Counted from the first letter of the stretch, positions 8,093 through 19,100 are shown. The stretch: DNA of 64,000 nt from Calditrichota bacterium (GCA_013150955.1 JAADJD010000010.1:1-64000); one strand, 5' to 3'. The notes: a model not told the origin generated them from the letters alone. Translations and numbers: made by a program.

Positions 8093-11000
8093 ATGAAAAT
8101 TCGCTACGCCTTGAGGAGGTCTCATTTCATCATCTGGTTGGCGCTGGGTGCATTTGGGCTGGCGCTGTTCTTTGCAACGCCTGAGGCGCGGGCACAGGTG
8201 GGGGATTACCGTCAGTATCGTCAGAATGTGCCCAAAACGCTATCGGCCAGTGGCTGGTTTAACAAAATGAGGCGAGCCGGGAAAATCCCCTCCACCGTCT
8301 TAAAGCAACCCATCACACCATCCGCTCCTTTTGGTGTGTCGGAAATCTTGCAACCGCTGGTAAGTTCGCCGTCCATGATCGGAAACACCACCATTGCCAT
8401 AAATTACGACGACAATGCGACCCTGAATGGGGGTTCCGCCACCATCCCCCCGGATCCCATCGCGGCGGTGGGGCCCAATCATTTTGTTTTGATGGTCAAC
8501 GTGGCCATCGAGTGGTACACTAAAGACCGCACCCGACAGAAGCAGGTCAATCTGGATGCGTTCTTTTCCGCCACTTCGCCACAATACGGATTGTTTGATC
8601 CCTGGATTGTTTACGATCAGTATGCCGATCGTTTTGTGATGATGGCGGTGGAACAGGATGATGGCAGCGAATCGTCCTATCTGCACATCGCCGTGTCCGA
8701 TGACAGCGATCCCAATGGCACCTGGTATTTTCAGAAGTTCAATGCGGTGGTGGCGTTTGGTACCACCAATACCTGGCCGGACTATCCCAAGCTGGGGGTG
8801 GGCCCGAAAGCCCTTTATATTACCGGAAACATGTTCGCCTTTTCGGGAGGTTTTCAGGGGACGCGGCTGTGGATTATCGATAAAGGGTTGGGCACGGGAG
8901 GCCTGTATGACGGTGGCACATCCACGGTGAATGTGTATGATCCCTCTACCGCAGCGGGATTAACGGATCAGGCATTTACCCTGCAACCGGCTCACATGTA
9001 CGGTACTCCGCCCGGAAACGTGGATAATTACCTGTTCAGCTCCCGCTGGGACGATGGTCAGGGGAATAACGATTTGATCGGAATTTTTCAGGTGGAGGAT
9101 CCATTGGGGAATGCGGGCGGTCCAACCTTCACCGTCAAGTTTGTGAATCCGGGTGAAATTCACAACAATTCGGCGGGGGTGCCCAATGCGCCTCAGCTGG
9201 GGGACAGCAATCACGACATTGACACCGACGATGGGCGTGCTATGTTCTGTGTGTGGCGGGACGGAAAGCTCTGGGGAGCATTTACCACCAATCCCAGTTC
9301 AGGCAACGAAGCAGGACAGGCCACGGCGTTCTGGTTTCGGGTGAATACAACCAACTGGTCGAATCCAGTCATTGAAGCCCAGGGATATGTGGATGGCGAG
9401 GACATTGCCGCCAGCACCTACACGTTTTATCCTGCCATTGTGCCCAATCAGGATGGCGATGCCGTGATTTGCTTTTCCGCTTCTGGCAGCAACATTTATC
9501 CCGGCGCATATTATGCGCTGATCAAAAACGATGTGCTGCAGAGTTCTGAGGTCTTAAAGGCCGGAGAAGATTCTTACTGGCGAACCTTTCTGGGGCCAAT
9601 AGGGCGCAATCGCTGGGGCGATTATGGATCTGCGGCACTGGATCCGGCGGACGATCTCACCTTCTGGCTGTTTCATGAGTACGCGCTTCCCCGCGCCACT
9701 CCCGATCCGCTTTTTGGGGAGTATGGACGCTGGGGCACCGCCTTTGCCCACGTGGGTACCATCGAAAGCCCCACTTACTTTTATGCCGATAACATCACCA
9801 GCACCTCTCTAACCCTGCACTGGAGTGGGCGTTCTGCGGAATTTAAGGTTACCCGGGACGGTACGGTGATTTACACGGGTGGGGATACCACGTTAACCGT
9901 CACCGGATTAACCGAGAATACGACCTATCTCTTTGTGGTGCGCGGAAAGTCTTCTGGCGAAAATTATTTTTCATCGGATTCGATTAAGCTGTCGGTCACC
10001 ACGCCGCCCGGTGGAGGCGCCACCAATCCCGTGGAGGTTGCCTCGGCAACGCCCACCGTTTCCGCAGGTGGGGGAACATCGGAGTTTGCAATTCGCAACA
10101 GCGGCGTCTGGTTAACGTTTCCCGGAGGCACTTCCACCGCCACCCAGTTTACGGCCTACAAAAAATCCGGCGATCCGGGCATTGTGGGGAGCCTGCCGTC
10201 CACGGTGGATCGCATTTCCAAAGATCGCAACTGGACGGTGGTGGCCTCCGCCGGCAGCAACGTGGGAACTTACAACATTCGGTTTGATTTGAGCGGGGTA
10301 CCGGGCATTACCAACTTTAATACCCTCCGCATACTCAAGCGGGCTGATGAAACCGCTGCCTGGCAGGATGTGGCCGCCGATCTGGGCGCCACGGTGACGC
10401 ATAACCAGCCGTACATCACGGTGTCTGGTTTAACTTCGCTCTCCGATTTTGCGATTGGTGCCTCGGGAGCCGACAACCCATTGCCGGTGATGCTCAGCAG
10501 CTTCCAGGCGCTGGCGGGGAACCAGGAAGTCATTCTCCAATGGACAACCCAATCCGAATTGAACAATATGGGCTTCATCATCGAGAAAGCCCTGAGCGAA
10601 GAGGGACCGTTCGAAGTGCTGGCCACTTATGAGGAATATCCCCAATTGCAGGGTCGGGTCAGTTCCACGCTACCGGTGCATTATGAATTTGTGGATCGGG
10701 ATGTTCAAAATGGCGTCACCTATTATTATCGCCTGGCCGATGTGGACGTCAACGGATGGAAAAATTACCATTCGGTGGTCAGCGCCACTCCCAATACCAT
10801 GAAGCAGGACATCGAACGGCGTTCAGCAGTGGCCACCGTCTTCAAACTGTACGGCAACTATCCCAATCCGTTTAATCCCTCCACACGGATTAAATTTTCG
10901 GTGCCTTCGAATGTCCCCCGCAAGCAAAAAGTGGTGCTGCGGATCTACGACAACCTGGGGCGGCTGGTAAAACACCTGTTTGAAGGCACCTTAAGCGGCG

Positions 11001-11125
11001 GGGTGTACGAAATTAGCTGGGATGGCACGGATCAGTTCAACCAGCCGGTACCGGCTGGAGTCTATTTTGTGCGCTTCCAGACTCGTTATTTAATTGAAAC
11101 GAAAAAGATGGTCTTGTTACGGTAA
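8093..11125 (+). CDS. Large secreted protein with Fn3 domain and C-terminal FlgD-like sorting module
   Basis: A 1010-residue exported protein of unknown activity. The signal peptide is at residues 1-34 (FIIWLALGAFGLALFFATPEARAQ). A long N-terminal region of probable propeller fold (about 70-540) has repeats such as PDPIAAVGPNHFVLMVN and DPWIVYDQYADRFVMMAVEQ. A fibronectin type III domain lies near 560-640 (LTLHWSGRSAEFKVTRDG, LTGLTENTTYLFVVRG). A further beta region follows. The last 90 residues form a FlgD-like Ig module: YPNPFNPSTRIKFSVP, RIYDNLGRLVK, GVYFVRFQT and ETKKMVLLR. Such C-terminal modules act as type IX-like sorting signals in FCB bacteria. The start at 8093 has CAGGAGGTGTT; a TTG frame 39 codons upstream is rejected. 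Confidence 0.88.
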   Translation: MKIRYALRRSHFIIWLALGAFGLALFFATPEARAQVGDYRQYRQNVPKTLSASGWFNKMRRAGKIPSTVLKQPITPSAPFGVSEILQPLVSSPSMIGNTTIAINYDDNATLNGGSATIPPDPIAAVGPNHFVLMVNVAIEWYTKDRTRQKQVNLDAFFSATSPQYGLFDPWIVYDQYADRFVMMAVEQDDGSESSYLHIAVSDDSDPNGTWYFQKFNAVVAFGTTNTWPDYPKLGVGPKALYITGNMFAFSGGFQGTRLWIIDKGLGTGGLYDGGTSTVNVYDPSTAAGLTDQAFTLQPAHMYGTPPGNVDNYLFSSRWDDGQGNNDLIGIFQVEDPLGNAGGPTFTVKFVNPGEIHNNSAGVPNAPQLGDSNHDIDTDDGRAMFCVWRDGKLWGAFTTNPSSGNEAGQATAFWFRVNTTNWSNPVIEAQGYVDGEDIAASTYTFYPAIVPNQDGDAVICFSASGSNIYPGAYYALIKNDVLQSSEVLKAGEDSYWRTFLGPIGRNRWGDYGSAALDPADDLTFWLFHEYALPRATPDPLFGEYGRWGTAFAHVGTIESPTYFYADNITSTSLTLHWSGRSAEFKVTRDGTVIYTGGDTTLTVTGLTENTTYLFVVRGKSSGENYFSSDSIKLSVTTPPGGGATNPVEVASATPTVSAGGGTSEFAIRNSGVWLTFPGGTSTATQFTAYKKSGDPGIVGSLPSTVDRISKDRNWTVVASAGSNVGTYNIRFDLSGVPGITNFNTLRILKRADETAAWQDVAADLGATVTHNQPYITVSGLTSLSDFAIGASGADNPLPVMLSSFQALAGNQEVILQWTTQSELNNMGFIIEKALSEEGPFEVLATYEEYPQLQGRVSSTLPVHYEFVDRDVQNGVTYYYRLADVDVNGWKNYHSVVSATPNTMKQDIERRSAVATVFKLYGNYPNPFNPSTRIKFSVPSNVPRKQKVVLRIYDNLGRLVKHLFEGTLSGGVYEISWDGTDQFNQPVPAGVYFVRFQTRYLIETKKMVLLR

Positions 11126-11150
11126 ACCAATCCCCATCAACCGAAACGAA

Positions 11151-11192
11151 AACAGCCGGTCGCCTGCTCAGAGGGCAACCGGCTGTTTTTTT
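11151..11192 (+). terminator. Rho-independent terminator
   Basis: A perfect 10-bp stem (AACAGCCGGT at 11151-11160, ACCGGCTGTT at 11178-11187) runs into a T tract. It lies 25 bases after the sorting-domain gene. The A-rich flank on the other side could also serve the converging lipoprotein gene. Confidence 0.9.
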
Positions 11193-11250
11193 GAAAGCGG
11201 AACGTGCAAAATACCGGTCAAATGGTGGTCTTCACCGGTTCATCAGGGAA

Positions 11251-12327
11251 TTAATCCACCCATTCAGCAATGAAGATGTTGGTTTCCCCCCGCTGTTTGT
11301 TGAACCGATTAGAGGCAAACACCAGGTATTTACCATCCCGGGTAAACATGGGGAATCCGTCGAAGGTACTGTTGTACGTTACCCGCTCCAGTCCGGTGCC
11401 GTCGATATTGATGATGTACAGGTCAAAATTCCGTCCGTTTTCGCTGAATGCGTTGGTAGAGAAAATGATGCGTTTATTATCCGGATGAAAGAAGGGGGCA
11501 AAACTGGCCGCATTCAGATTGGTGACCTGTTTCATGTTCTTGCCGTCGGCATCCATTACAAAAATTTCCAGTGTGGTGGGACGATACAGGTCTTCTTTGA
11601 CCAGTGCCTCATAATCTTCCAGTTCTTCTGCGGTTTTGGGACGACTGGCGCGGAATACGATCTTTTTGCCATCCCAGGAGAAAAACGCCCCGCCATCGTA
11701 GCCTTTCTCGAACGTGAGGCGGGTTTGATTGCTACCATCCAGATCCATGACGTAAATTTCGGGGTCTCCGTCCCGGGTGGAGGTGAACACAATTTTATCA
11801 CCCAGCGGGGAAACGGTGGCCTCGGCATCGTAAGCGGGGGAGTCGGTGAGTCGCTTAATGATCTGCCCGTCGGAAACCCGGGCCAGGAAAATGTCGAAGG
11901 AGTCGTACAGTTTCCAGACATAGCCTTTCGATCGATCCGGCGGTGGGGGACAATCCTCCCCGGCCAGATGAGTGGACGCGTACAGGAATGTGGAATCGCC
12001 GGGCAGGAAGTAGGCACAGGTGGTACGCCCCTTGCCGGTGGAAACCATCCGCTTGTTGCTTCCATCAATGTTCATGATGAAAATCTGGTCGCACTTCAAA
12101 TCGCCCACGGTGGCCTGGTAAATCAGCATCTGTTCGTTGAAGGAAAAATACGCCTCCGCATTTTCTCCACCGTTGGTCAACATTTTGATGTTTCGCAGAT
12201 GCTTTTCTTCAGGAAAGCGATACGGATCCTCCGCCGCCTGTTCGCCCTTCTTGCCGCATCCCAGCAGTCCGGCAATCAGGAAAATGCCCAGCCATGCGAT
12301 TCGCCGTTGGTTCTTGCCCTTCATCAT
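11251..12327 (-). CDS. TolB-like WD40/PD40 beta-propeller lipoprotein
   Basis: A 358-residue protein with a lipoprotein signal (basic MKGKNQRR, hydrophobic WLGIFLIA, lipobox GLLGC near residue 24). The rest consists of PD40-type propeller blades. Each carries a variant of 'FSWDGKKIVFRASR', 'SPLGDKIVFTSTRDGDPEIYVMDLDGSN' or 'FTRDGKYLVFASNR', the pattern of the TolB C-terminal propeller. It should be anchored in the outer or inner membrane, facing the periplasm. It lacks the TolB N-terminal alpha/beta domain and no tol/pal genes are nearby, so a sensor or binding role is as likely as a Tol role. Convergent with the preceding gene. Confidence 0.82.
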   Translation of the reverse strand: MMKGKNQRRIAWLGIFLIAGLLGCGKKGEQAAEDPYRFPEEKHLRNIKMLTNGGENAEAYFSFNEQMLIYQATVGDLKCDQIFIMNIDGSNKRMVSTGKGRTTCAYFLPGDSTFLYASTHLAGEDCPPPPDRSKGYVWKLYDSFDIFLARVSDGQIIKRLTDSPAYDAEATVSPLGDKIVFTSTRDGDPEIYVMDLDGSNQTRLTFEKGYDGGAFFSWDGKKIVFRASRPKTAEELEDYEALVKEDLYRPTTLEIFVMDADGKNMKQVTNLNAASFAPFFHPDNKRIIFSTNAFSENGRNFDLYIINIDGTGLERVTYNSTFDGFPMFTRDGKYLVFASNRFNKQRGETNIFIAEWVD

Positions 12328-12578
12328 TGGTCTGACCCTTTCTGTTAATCGATCTCGTTTTATTCGACGCTCTTAAATTAAGGTGTTTTTTAAAATAGAA
12401 GAACAGGATTTGAAAATTTTTAGCGGCAACTCCTTTAGTGATCCCTGCGTAAGTGCGAAATATGAAAGAAAATCCTGGAATCTGCAGGGGAAGGGACGTT
12501 CTGTAAAGGAATGGCTTTGTGATGCCGTAATTTTTTATTATAGTAGATTCCTGGGTGATGAATGGGGAGGAACCGCAC

Positions 12579-14672
12579 ATGGGTGCACTTCGAAATGGGT
12601 GGCTGGGAGGATTGCTGTTTGTAGCAATCCTGCTGGCAAAAGAGCCGATGGTCATTTTCCCGGAGCCATTGAGTCCCCGAAATGCCAATTATGACATTGT
12701 AGTGCGCCTGGCACCTGAAACCCGCATGTTGTTTGCCCGCGAGATTTTGACCTGGAAAAATATCTCTCCGCAACCGGCTACAGAACTCCAGTTTCATCTG
12801 TACCTGAATGCCTTCCGGAATAATCGATCGACTTTCATGAAAGAATCCGGGGGACGGCATCGGGGCCAGGAAATTGATGAGGAAGATGGCTGGGGATTTG
12901 TGGAGGTGCTGCGGATGGAGCGTATTTTGCAACCGGCAGATTTACCGGGGCGCCGGCTGGTGCATCTTTCGGACGACGAATGGGCCAGTCGGGTGGTCAG
13001 CCGGGATTTAACCGCAGCCATGCGTTACATCCAGCCGGATGATGGGAATCCCCACGATAAGACCGTATTGCGAGTCCCCCTGAACGAACCGGTGCTGCCG
13101 GGCGATTCCATCCGCTTACGCATCGATTTTGTAGCCCGGTTGCCACAGCCACCTTTTGCCCGTACCGGTGCCCGTGAGGAATACTTCTTCGTCGCCCAGT
13201 GGTTTCCCAAAATTGGTGTGCTGACGCCCGAAGGGTGGAATTGCCACCAGTTTCATTTAAATTCGGAGTTTTTTGCCGACTTTGGGGTTTACAACGTGTG
13301 GATGACGGTGCCGGAGGAAAATATCGTGGGAGCCACCGGACTGGAAGTGGAGGTAATCCGCAACGGGGATGGCACCGCCACCCATTTTTACCACGCCGAA
13401 GATGTTCACGATTTTGCCTGGACAACCAGCCCGGAATTCGTCGAGTTTCGGGAAAGGGTGCAGGACGTGGATGTCCGGTTGCTCATCCAGCCCGATCATC
13501 GGGATCAGGCGCAGCGGCACCTGGATGCCGCCCGGGTGGCCATTACCTATTTTCAGAACTGGTACGGCGATTACCCATTTCCCAATTTAACCATCGTGGA
13601 TCCCCGACGAGGAGCCGGCGGATCGGGCGGAATGGAATATCCCACGCTCATTACCGTGGGTACCCGCTATGGCCTACCCGAAGGTATTAAAATGGTGGAA
13701 GGGATCATCATTCATGAGTTCGGGCACAACTACTGGTATCATCTTCTGGCTTCCAACGAATTTGAGGAAAGCTGGCTGGATGAAGGCATCAATTCTTACA
13801 CCGAAGTGCAAATCATCCGCGATTATTACGGCAACCGGGCTAATTTGATGGATTACTTTGGGATTCAGATGGACGTGCTGCAGTTTCATCGGGCGCAGTA
13901 TCTGTCCGGCCCGGATTATGATCCGGTGGTGCGGAAGGCCTGGGAGTTTTATTCCCCAACCAGTTATGGCATCAATTCGTACTCCAAACCGGCACTGTTG
14001 TTGACCACGTTGCAGAACTATCTGGGCTGGGAAACCATGCTGCAAATTATGCGAACCTACGTGGAGCGATTCCGGTTTAAGCATCCCACCACCCGGGATT
14101 TTATTCAGGTGGCCAGCGAAGTTGCGGGGGAAGATTTAAGCTGGTTTTTTGATCAGGCGCTCTACCGCAATGCGGTTCTGGACTACAGCGTGGCGTATGT
14201 GCGCTCTAAGAAAGTTAAGAAACCCAGGGGCTATGATTTTACGCAGGAACTTCCTGAAGAAGCGCGTTCTCCGCTGACCGACAGTCTGCCACTGCAGGAA
14301 TCCATTTCGGATACGTTGGAAGAATCACAAACGCTGTACGAAACGGAAGTTCGGGTGCGCCGGCTGGGCGACTTTGTGTTTCCCGTGGAAGTGGAAATGG
14401 TGTTTGCTGATGGGGTGCGCATTCGTGAGAAGTGGGACGGGAAGGAACTGTGGAAAAAATATCGGTACGTTCGTCCCGCGCGCTTGCTGTATGCGACCGT
14501 GGATCCTGACCGGAAAATCCCCCTGGATGTGAATTACACCAACAACAGCCGAACCGTAAAGCCACAATACCTCGGATTGATCAAAGTGATGGTGCGTTAC
14601 CTGTTCTGGATGCAGTTTTTACTGGAGCAACCGGATATTTTAAATGGGTATGAATATTTCTTTCCCTTTTGA
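12579..14672 (+). CDS. M1-family zinc metallopeptidase, exported
   Basis: A 697-residue aminopeptidase N-type protein. An N-terminal hydrophobic segment (WLGGLLFVAILLA) suggests export. The M1 N-terminal beta domain occupies about 25-300. The gluzincin motif HEFGHNYW is at about residue 379, with the third zinc ligand in ESWLDEGINSY. A GAMEN-like exopeptidase loop precedes it (GGSGGMEYPTLI, here GGMEY). The C-terminal 150 residues diverge. The ATG at 12579 has GGGGAGG eight bases upstream; an earlier start in the same frame is less well placed. The downstream membrane protein gene is 39 bases away and likely cotranscribed. Confidence 0.9.
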   Translation: MGALRNGWLGGLLFVAILLAKEPMVIFPEPLSPRNANYDIVVRLAPETRMLFAREILTWKNISPQPATELQFHLYLNAFRNNRSTFMKESGGRHRGQEIDEEDGWGFVEVLRMERILQPADLPGRRLVHLSDDEWASRVVSRDLTAAMRYIQPDDGNPHDKTVLRVPLNEPVLPGDSIRLRIDFVARLPQPPFARTGAREEYFFVAQWFPKIGVLTPEGWNCHQFHLNSEFFADFGVYNVWMTVPEENIVGATGLEVEVIRNGDGTATHFYHAEDVHDFAWTTSPEFVEFRERVQDVDVRLLIQPDHRDQAQRHLDAARVAITYFQNWYGDYPFPNLTIVDPRRGAGGSGGMEYPTLITVGTRYGLPEGIKMVEGIIIHEFGHNYWYHLLASNEFEESWLDEGINSYTEVQIIRDYYGNRANLMDYFGIQMDVLQFHRAQYLSGPDYDPVVRKAWEFYSPTSYGINSYSKPALLLTTLQNYLGWETMLQIMRTYVERFRFKHPTTRDFIQVASEVAGEDLSWFFDQALYRNAVLDYSVAYVRSKKVKKPRGYDFTQELPEEARSPLTDSLPLQESISDTLEESQTLYETEVRVRRLGDFVFPVEVEMVFADGVRIREKWDGKELWKKYRYVRPARLLYATVDPDRKIPLDVNYTNNSRTVKPQYLGLIKVMVRYLFWMQFLLEQPDILNGYEYFFPF

Positions 14673-14711
14673 TAAATAATTTGGAAAAGCCAAGTCTGGT
14701 GGGGACGAAAA

Positions 14712-15641
14712 ATGGGTGTGATCATACAGACCTTGCATGTTGCTGCCCGGCAAATCTGGGCAAATAAACGCTGGGTGTTTTTCTTTTACGGGGTAAACTT
14801 GCTCATTGCAATGGTGCTAATGATCCCTTTTCAAAGTGCGGTAAGGACATTCGCTGGCAGAAGCTTGATGGGCAAAGCGCTTGCAGGCCGTTTTGACATG
14901 GATTTTTTGTTCGAATTGCTATTTTATCAGAAAAATCTTTTGCCCACATTAATGGGAATGCTGGTGGTGGGATTTGCGGTGTATTTGCTGGTAACGTTAT
15001 TCCTTTCCGGGGGCGCATACCGATTGTTTGTGGTTCAACGTCCTCTTTCGACCGCGGAATTCTGGGAGGCCTGCGGTCGGTACTTCTGGCCCTTTTTCCG
15101 ATTGGCCCTGGTGGCACTTCCCGTATTTGCTGCCTTGATGGCTGGTGCACATTATCTGGAAGTGCTCTTGCAACGTCTGTTGTTTGGGGAACTTCCGTAC
15201 GAATACATTTCGTATTGGGGGGCTCGCGTGCGCATGCTTCTGCGGGGTGTGGCTTTTTTGCTGGCGCTGATGATTTTCGACTACGCCCGGGTTCAGCTGG
15301 TGTTAAAGGAACAATCGCAGATTTTTGAGGCGCTACTGGGTGCCCTTCTCTTTATTAGAGATCATTTTAAAATCGCATTTGGCTACCTGTTTGTCCTTTC
15401 GCTGATTGGATGGCTGGCACTGGTAATTTACAATCAGATTGCTGACCTGCTTTTTGCCCCGCACTGGCTGGTTATTTTTGTGCTCTTCCTGTGGCAGCAG
15501 CTTTATATGATTTTCCGTCAGATGTTACGACTGGGATTGTATGCCGGGGAGGTTCATATTGCCCGCACAATGCTTCTCACCGGGAGCGGCCAGAACCCGG
15601 ATGGGGAGTTGCAAACGAATTCCCGTAAATCCCGCGAATGA
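14712..15641 (+). CDS. Polytopic membrane protein, unknown function
   Basis: A 309-residue protein that I cannot assign. Several hydrophobic helices are visible: WVFFFYGVNLLIAMVLMIP; TLMGMLVVGFAVYLLVTLFL; FFRLALVALPVFAALMAG; LLRGVAFLLALMIFDYA; IAFGYLFVLSLIGWLALVIY; and LFAPHWLVIFVLFLW. The pattern loosely recalls integral proteins annotated as glycerophosphoryl-diester-phosphodiesterase-associated or DUF4013-like. It follows the M1 peptidase closely, so the two probably form an operon. The last codons (TNSRKSRE) read in the CGAAT-type sequence of repeat R4, so the C-terminus appears to be supplied by the repeat. Confidence 0.7.
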   Translation: MGVIIQTLHVAARQIWANKRWVFFFYGVNLLIAMVLMIPFQSAVRTFAGRSLMGKALAGRFDMDFLFELLFYQKNLLPTLMGMLVVGFAVYLLVTLFLSGGAYRLFVVQRPLSTAEFWEACGRYFWPFFRLALVALPVFAALMAGAHYLEVLLQRLLFGELPYEYISYWGARVRMLLRGVAFLLALMIFDYARVQLVLKEQSQIFEALLGALLFIRDHFKIAFGYLFVLSLIGWLALVIYNQIADLLFAPHWLVIFVLFLWQQLYMIFRQMLRLGLYAGEVHIARTMLLTGSGQNPDGELQTNSRKSRE

Positions 15642-15811
15642 ATCTAAATAATGCGTTAAACCACGAATTACGCGAATGAATTCGAATCATATCAACAAAG
15701 TAACGAATATATCCGGGAAAACAGTTTCATCCAGATAGAATCAAGTGCATTTTATTGTTTTTATTGGTGTTCATTCGTGTAATTCGTAGGCTAATGCATA
15801 ATCTGGGTTAA
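15641..15811 (-). repeat. Dispersed intergenic repeat, copy R4
   Basis: A full copy in reverse orientation (core CAGTTTCATCCAGATAGAA, then GTGCATTTTATTG) ending GCATAATCTGGGTT. Similarity of the CGAATTCCCGTAAATCCCGCGAATGA type begins about 25 bases earlier, inside the 3' end of the membrane-protein gene. Confidence 0.88.
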
Positions 15812-15848
15812 AACGGTTCTATAATTTATTGTTACTATAAGAGTTGTC

Positions 15849-15955
15849 CACCCAGATAAATCCGGGTGTTAATGAATGATAATTTCGATTAACTCCTGGC
15901 TTCAGCCAGGAGAATAGATGACGTAACCGATTGATTCTTAACCGTTTTAACGGTT
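15849..15955. repeat. Cluster of three short palindromes
   Basis: Three hairpins lie within 107 bases: CACCCAGATAAATCCGGGTG (15849-15868), CTCCTGGC-TTCA-GCCAGGAG (15893-15912) and AACCGTT-TT-AACGGTT (15940-15955). None is followed by a T run typical of a terminator. They resemble REP-like palindromes. They sit between repeat copies R4 and R5, so they may be a separate mobile palindrome family. Confidence 0.65.
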
Positions 15956-15994
15956 TTCTAAACACCCGCTTTATCCTGAATTAGCACAACGGGT

Positions 15995-16074
15995 ACATTT
16001 TCATAAAGAAATCATCCAATATTCTATTTGTGTTCATTCGTGTAATTAGTGGTTCTCATACACAATCTGGGTTT
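15995..16074 (-). repeat. Dispersed intergenic repeat, partial copy R5
   Basis: Only the right half in reverse orientation is present: TACATTTTCATAAAGAAATC, then CCAATATTCTATTTGTGTTC, the ATTCGTGTAATTAGTGG motif and the end CACAATCTGGGTT. Confidence 0.8.
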
Positions 16075-16117
16075 AATTTACCGGTAAATCGGTATTTCTG
16101 CATTGTCCGTGCAGCGG

Positions 16118-19100
16118 TCACGGAGCCGCTGCGCCAGGATACACCACCGGTACTTCCTGCGATTGCACCAGTTGATTGAACCGGGGTACTTCTGTTTCCA
16201 GAACCTTTTGCAGGCGATCCAGCTGAATTTGCAGTCGTTGAGACAGTTCCTCAAATACAGCATAGTCCTGCCGGGTGGGGGCAGCATCGGCGCGTCCCAC
16301 CATGCTGGCCAGCGATGCCAGTTTGTTGTTGAGTTTGATGGGATGATTCAGGGCATCCTGAATGCTTTTGATTTTGGTTTGCACAATCTCGTTTTCGATG
16401 CGCGACAGGCGAGCCAGTAGGCTATCGGCCTCGGGTTTAATTTTCTGTCGGGCCGGATGCCCTTTAATGTTCTTCAGAAACCCGTTGATCTGGTCGCGAA
16501 TGGTTCGGATGGTGATTACGGCACGATGGGCATCGCTGATTCGATCCCGGATCTGGATGAGTAAATCGAACTGGGCCTGGAAATCCGCCTGCGTGGCCTG
16601 TACCCGGGGATCTTTGCGGATTTCGAACGATTCGGTCAGGGTATCACCCGCCACAATCAACCGCACCTGATATTGACCGGGTACGGCACGGGGGCCTCGC
16701 AGCGTCCCCGCCCAGATGATCGCCCCGGGCAGCTCCACCGCATCAGGATAGCGCATGTCCCAGACAAACCGGTTTAACCCTGCCTTGATGGGGAAGGTAT
16801 CCTTTTCCTTTTTACCGGATTTCCGGGATGCTTTGGCCGGTTTTTTGGGAACTTCCGGACGGAAGGTTTTAATCACCTGTCCACTGGCGTCCAGGATCTG
16901 AAGGCGTGCGGTGGTATCCGGCTTTTCTTTGAAGTAATAATGAATAAGCACCCCATTGGGTGGATTTTCTCCCAGGTGCCTGGGAGCCCGTCGCATGCGC
17001 CATCCGGGCATCCGGTACGCATGCCGGGGTTGGAAGAGGTGCACCGGCTTGCGGGCTATTTCGCTGGAAAACTGGTGGAGCGGTGTCAGATCGTCCAGTA
17101 CCCAGAAGCCCCGCCCGTGCGTGGCCACCACCAGGTCTTTTTCCCGGGCCTGAACCGCAATGTCGTGGATGGGGGTGTGGGGCAGGTTCAATTGCAGGGA
17201 ATGCCAGTTGGCTCCATCGTCGAAGGACACGTACACCCCTCGCTCTGTGCCGGCGTACAACAGGCCCTGGCGATTGGGATCTTCCCGTACCACCCGCGTA
17301 TATTCGTTGGAGGGAATTCCCCGGGTAATCCGCTTCCAGGTTTTGCCGTAATCGGTGGTTTTCAAAATGTAGGGTTGAAAATCATCCAGCTTGTAGCGGG
17401 TGGCGGCAATGTAGGCGGTGCCGGGATCAAAATGGGAAGGTTCGATGATGCTGATCAGGCTCCATTCCGGAAGATTCTTCGGGGTCACATTTTCCCAGGT
17501 CTTGCCCCCGTCCCGGGACAGGTGAACCAGGCCATCGTCGGATCCTGCCCACAGCAACCCTTCCTGCAGGGGCGATTCGGCCAGCGCAAAGATGGTGCAG
17601 TAGTATTCCACGCTGGTGTTGTCCCTGGTAATGGGGCCGCCGGATGGGCCCTGTTTTTCGGGATCGTTTCGGGTAAGATCTGGACTGATCACCTCCCAGC
17701 TCATTCCCTGATCCGTGCTTCGGAAGACATGATTGCCCGCAACGTACAGCACATCGGGATTGTGAGGGGAAATGATGATGGGAAACGTCCATTGAAAGCG
17801 GTATTTTAAATCGCCCGCCGGTGCTCCCATGGGATTTTCCGGCCAGACGGAAATGACCTTGCTCTGTCCGCTGCGATGGTCATATCGGGTCAGATAACCG
17901 CCGTAGCTACCCGCAAACACGATGTTTGGATCCTCTGGATGAACCGCAATGTAGCCGCTTTCCCCGCCACCCACGGCATACCAATCTTTTTCCCCAATGC
18001 CTGCGCCAATGGTTCGGCTGGCAATGCTTACCGTGGTATTGTCCTGCTGGGCGCCATAAATCCGGTAGGGGAATTGATTATCCACCGTAACGTGGTAGAA
18101 TTGTCCCGTGGGATACTTCTGGGATGTCCAGCTTTTTCCGCCATCGTAAGTAACATTGGCGCCCCCGTCGTTGGCGTTGATCATCCGCTTCGGGTTGTCC
18201 GGATCAATCCACAGATCGTGATTGTCCACATGAGGCACGGGAATGGTTTTGAATGTCTTCCCGCCATCGGTGGATTTGTGGAACCGAACGTTCAGAACAT
18301 AGACCGTTTCGGGGACTTTGGGATCGGCAAAAATATGGGAGTAGTAGAATGCCCGCTGGCGTAGATTCATATCGTCGCTGGTGCGGACCCAGGTTTTCCC
18401 CCCATCTTCAGAGCGGAAGACCCCACCCGCTTTTGCCTCCACAATGGCGTATACCAGATCCGACTGTGCCGGTGATACGGCAATGCCAATCTTCCCGATG
18501 ATGCCTTCGGGCAGCCCTTTGTTCCGGGTGATTTCGGTCCAGGTATCCCCGCCGTCGGTGGATTTGAATAAACCACTCCCGGGACCACCGCTGGTCATTC
18601 CCCATGGGGTACGATTAGCCTCCCAGAGCGCCGCGTAGATAATGCGCGGATTGTTCGGATCCAGTGCGATGTCCACCGCACCGGTTCGATCGTTCCGGTA
18701 CAAAATCTTCTCCCAGGTTTTGCCCCCATCCAGGGATCGGTACACTCCTCGTTCCGGATTGCGACCGAAAATGTGCCCCATTGCGGCCACGTACACAATG
18801 TTTGCATCGCGCGGGTGTACCCGAATCTTGGCGATGGTCTGGGTGTTGGTCAGTCCCATGTGTTGCCAGGTTTTTCCCTCGTCGGTGGATTTGTAAATAC
18901 CATCCCCGGGAGAGATGTTGCCGCGGATACAGGCTTCTCCCATTCCCACATAAATGACGTTGGGATCGCTGGGGGCAACGGCCACGGCTCCCACCGAGGC
19001 GGTGGCAAACGCACTGTCCGACACCGGAAACCAGCTAATGCCCCCGTCCTCGGTTTTCCACAATCCACCTCCGGTGGCGCCAAAGTAGTAAGTGTACAGC

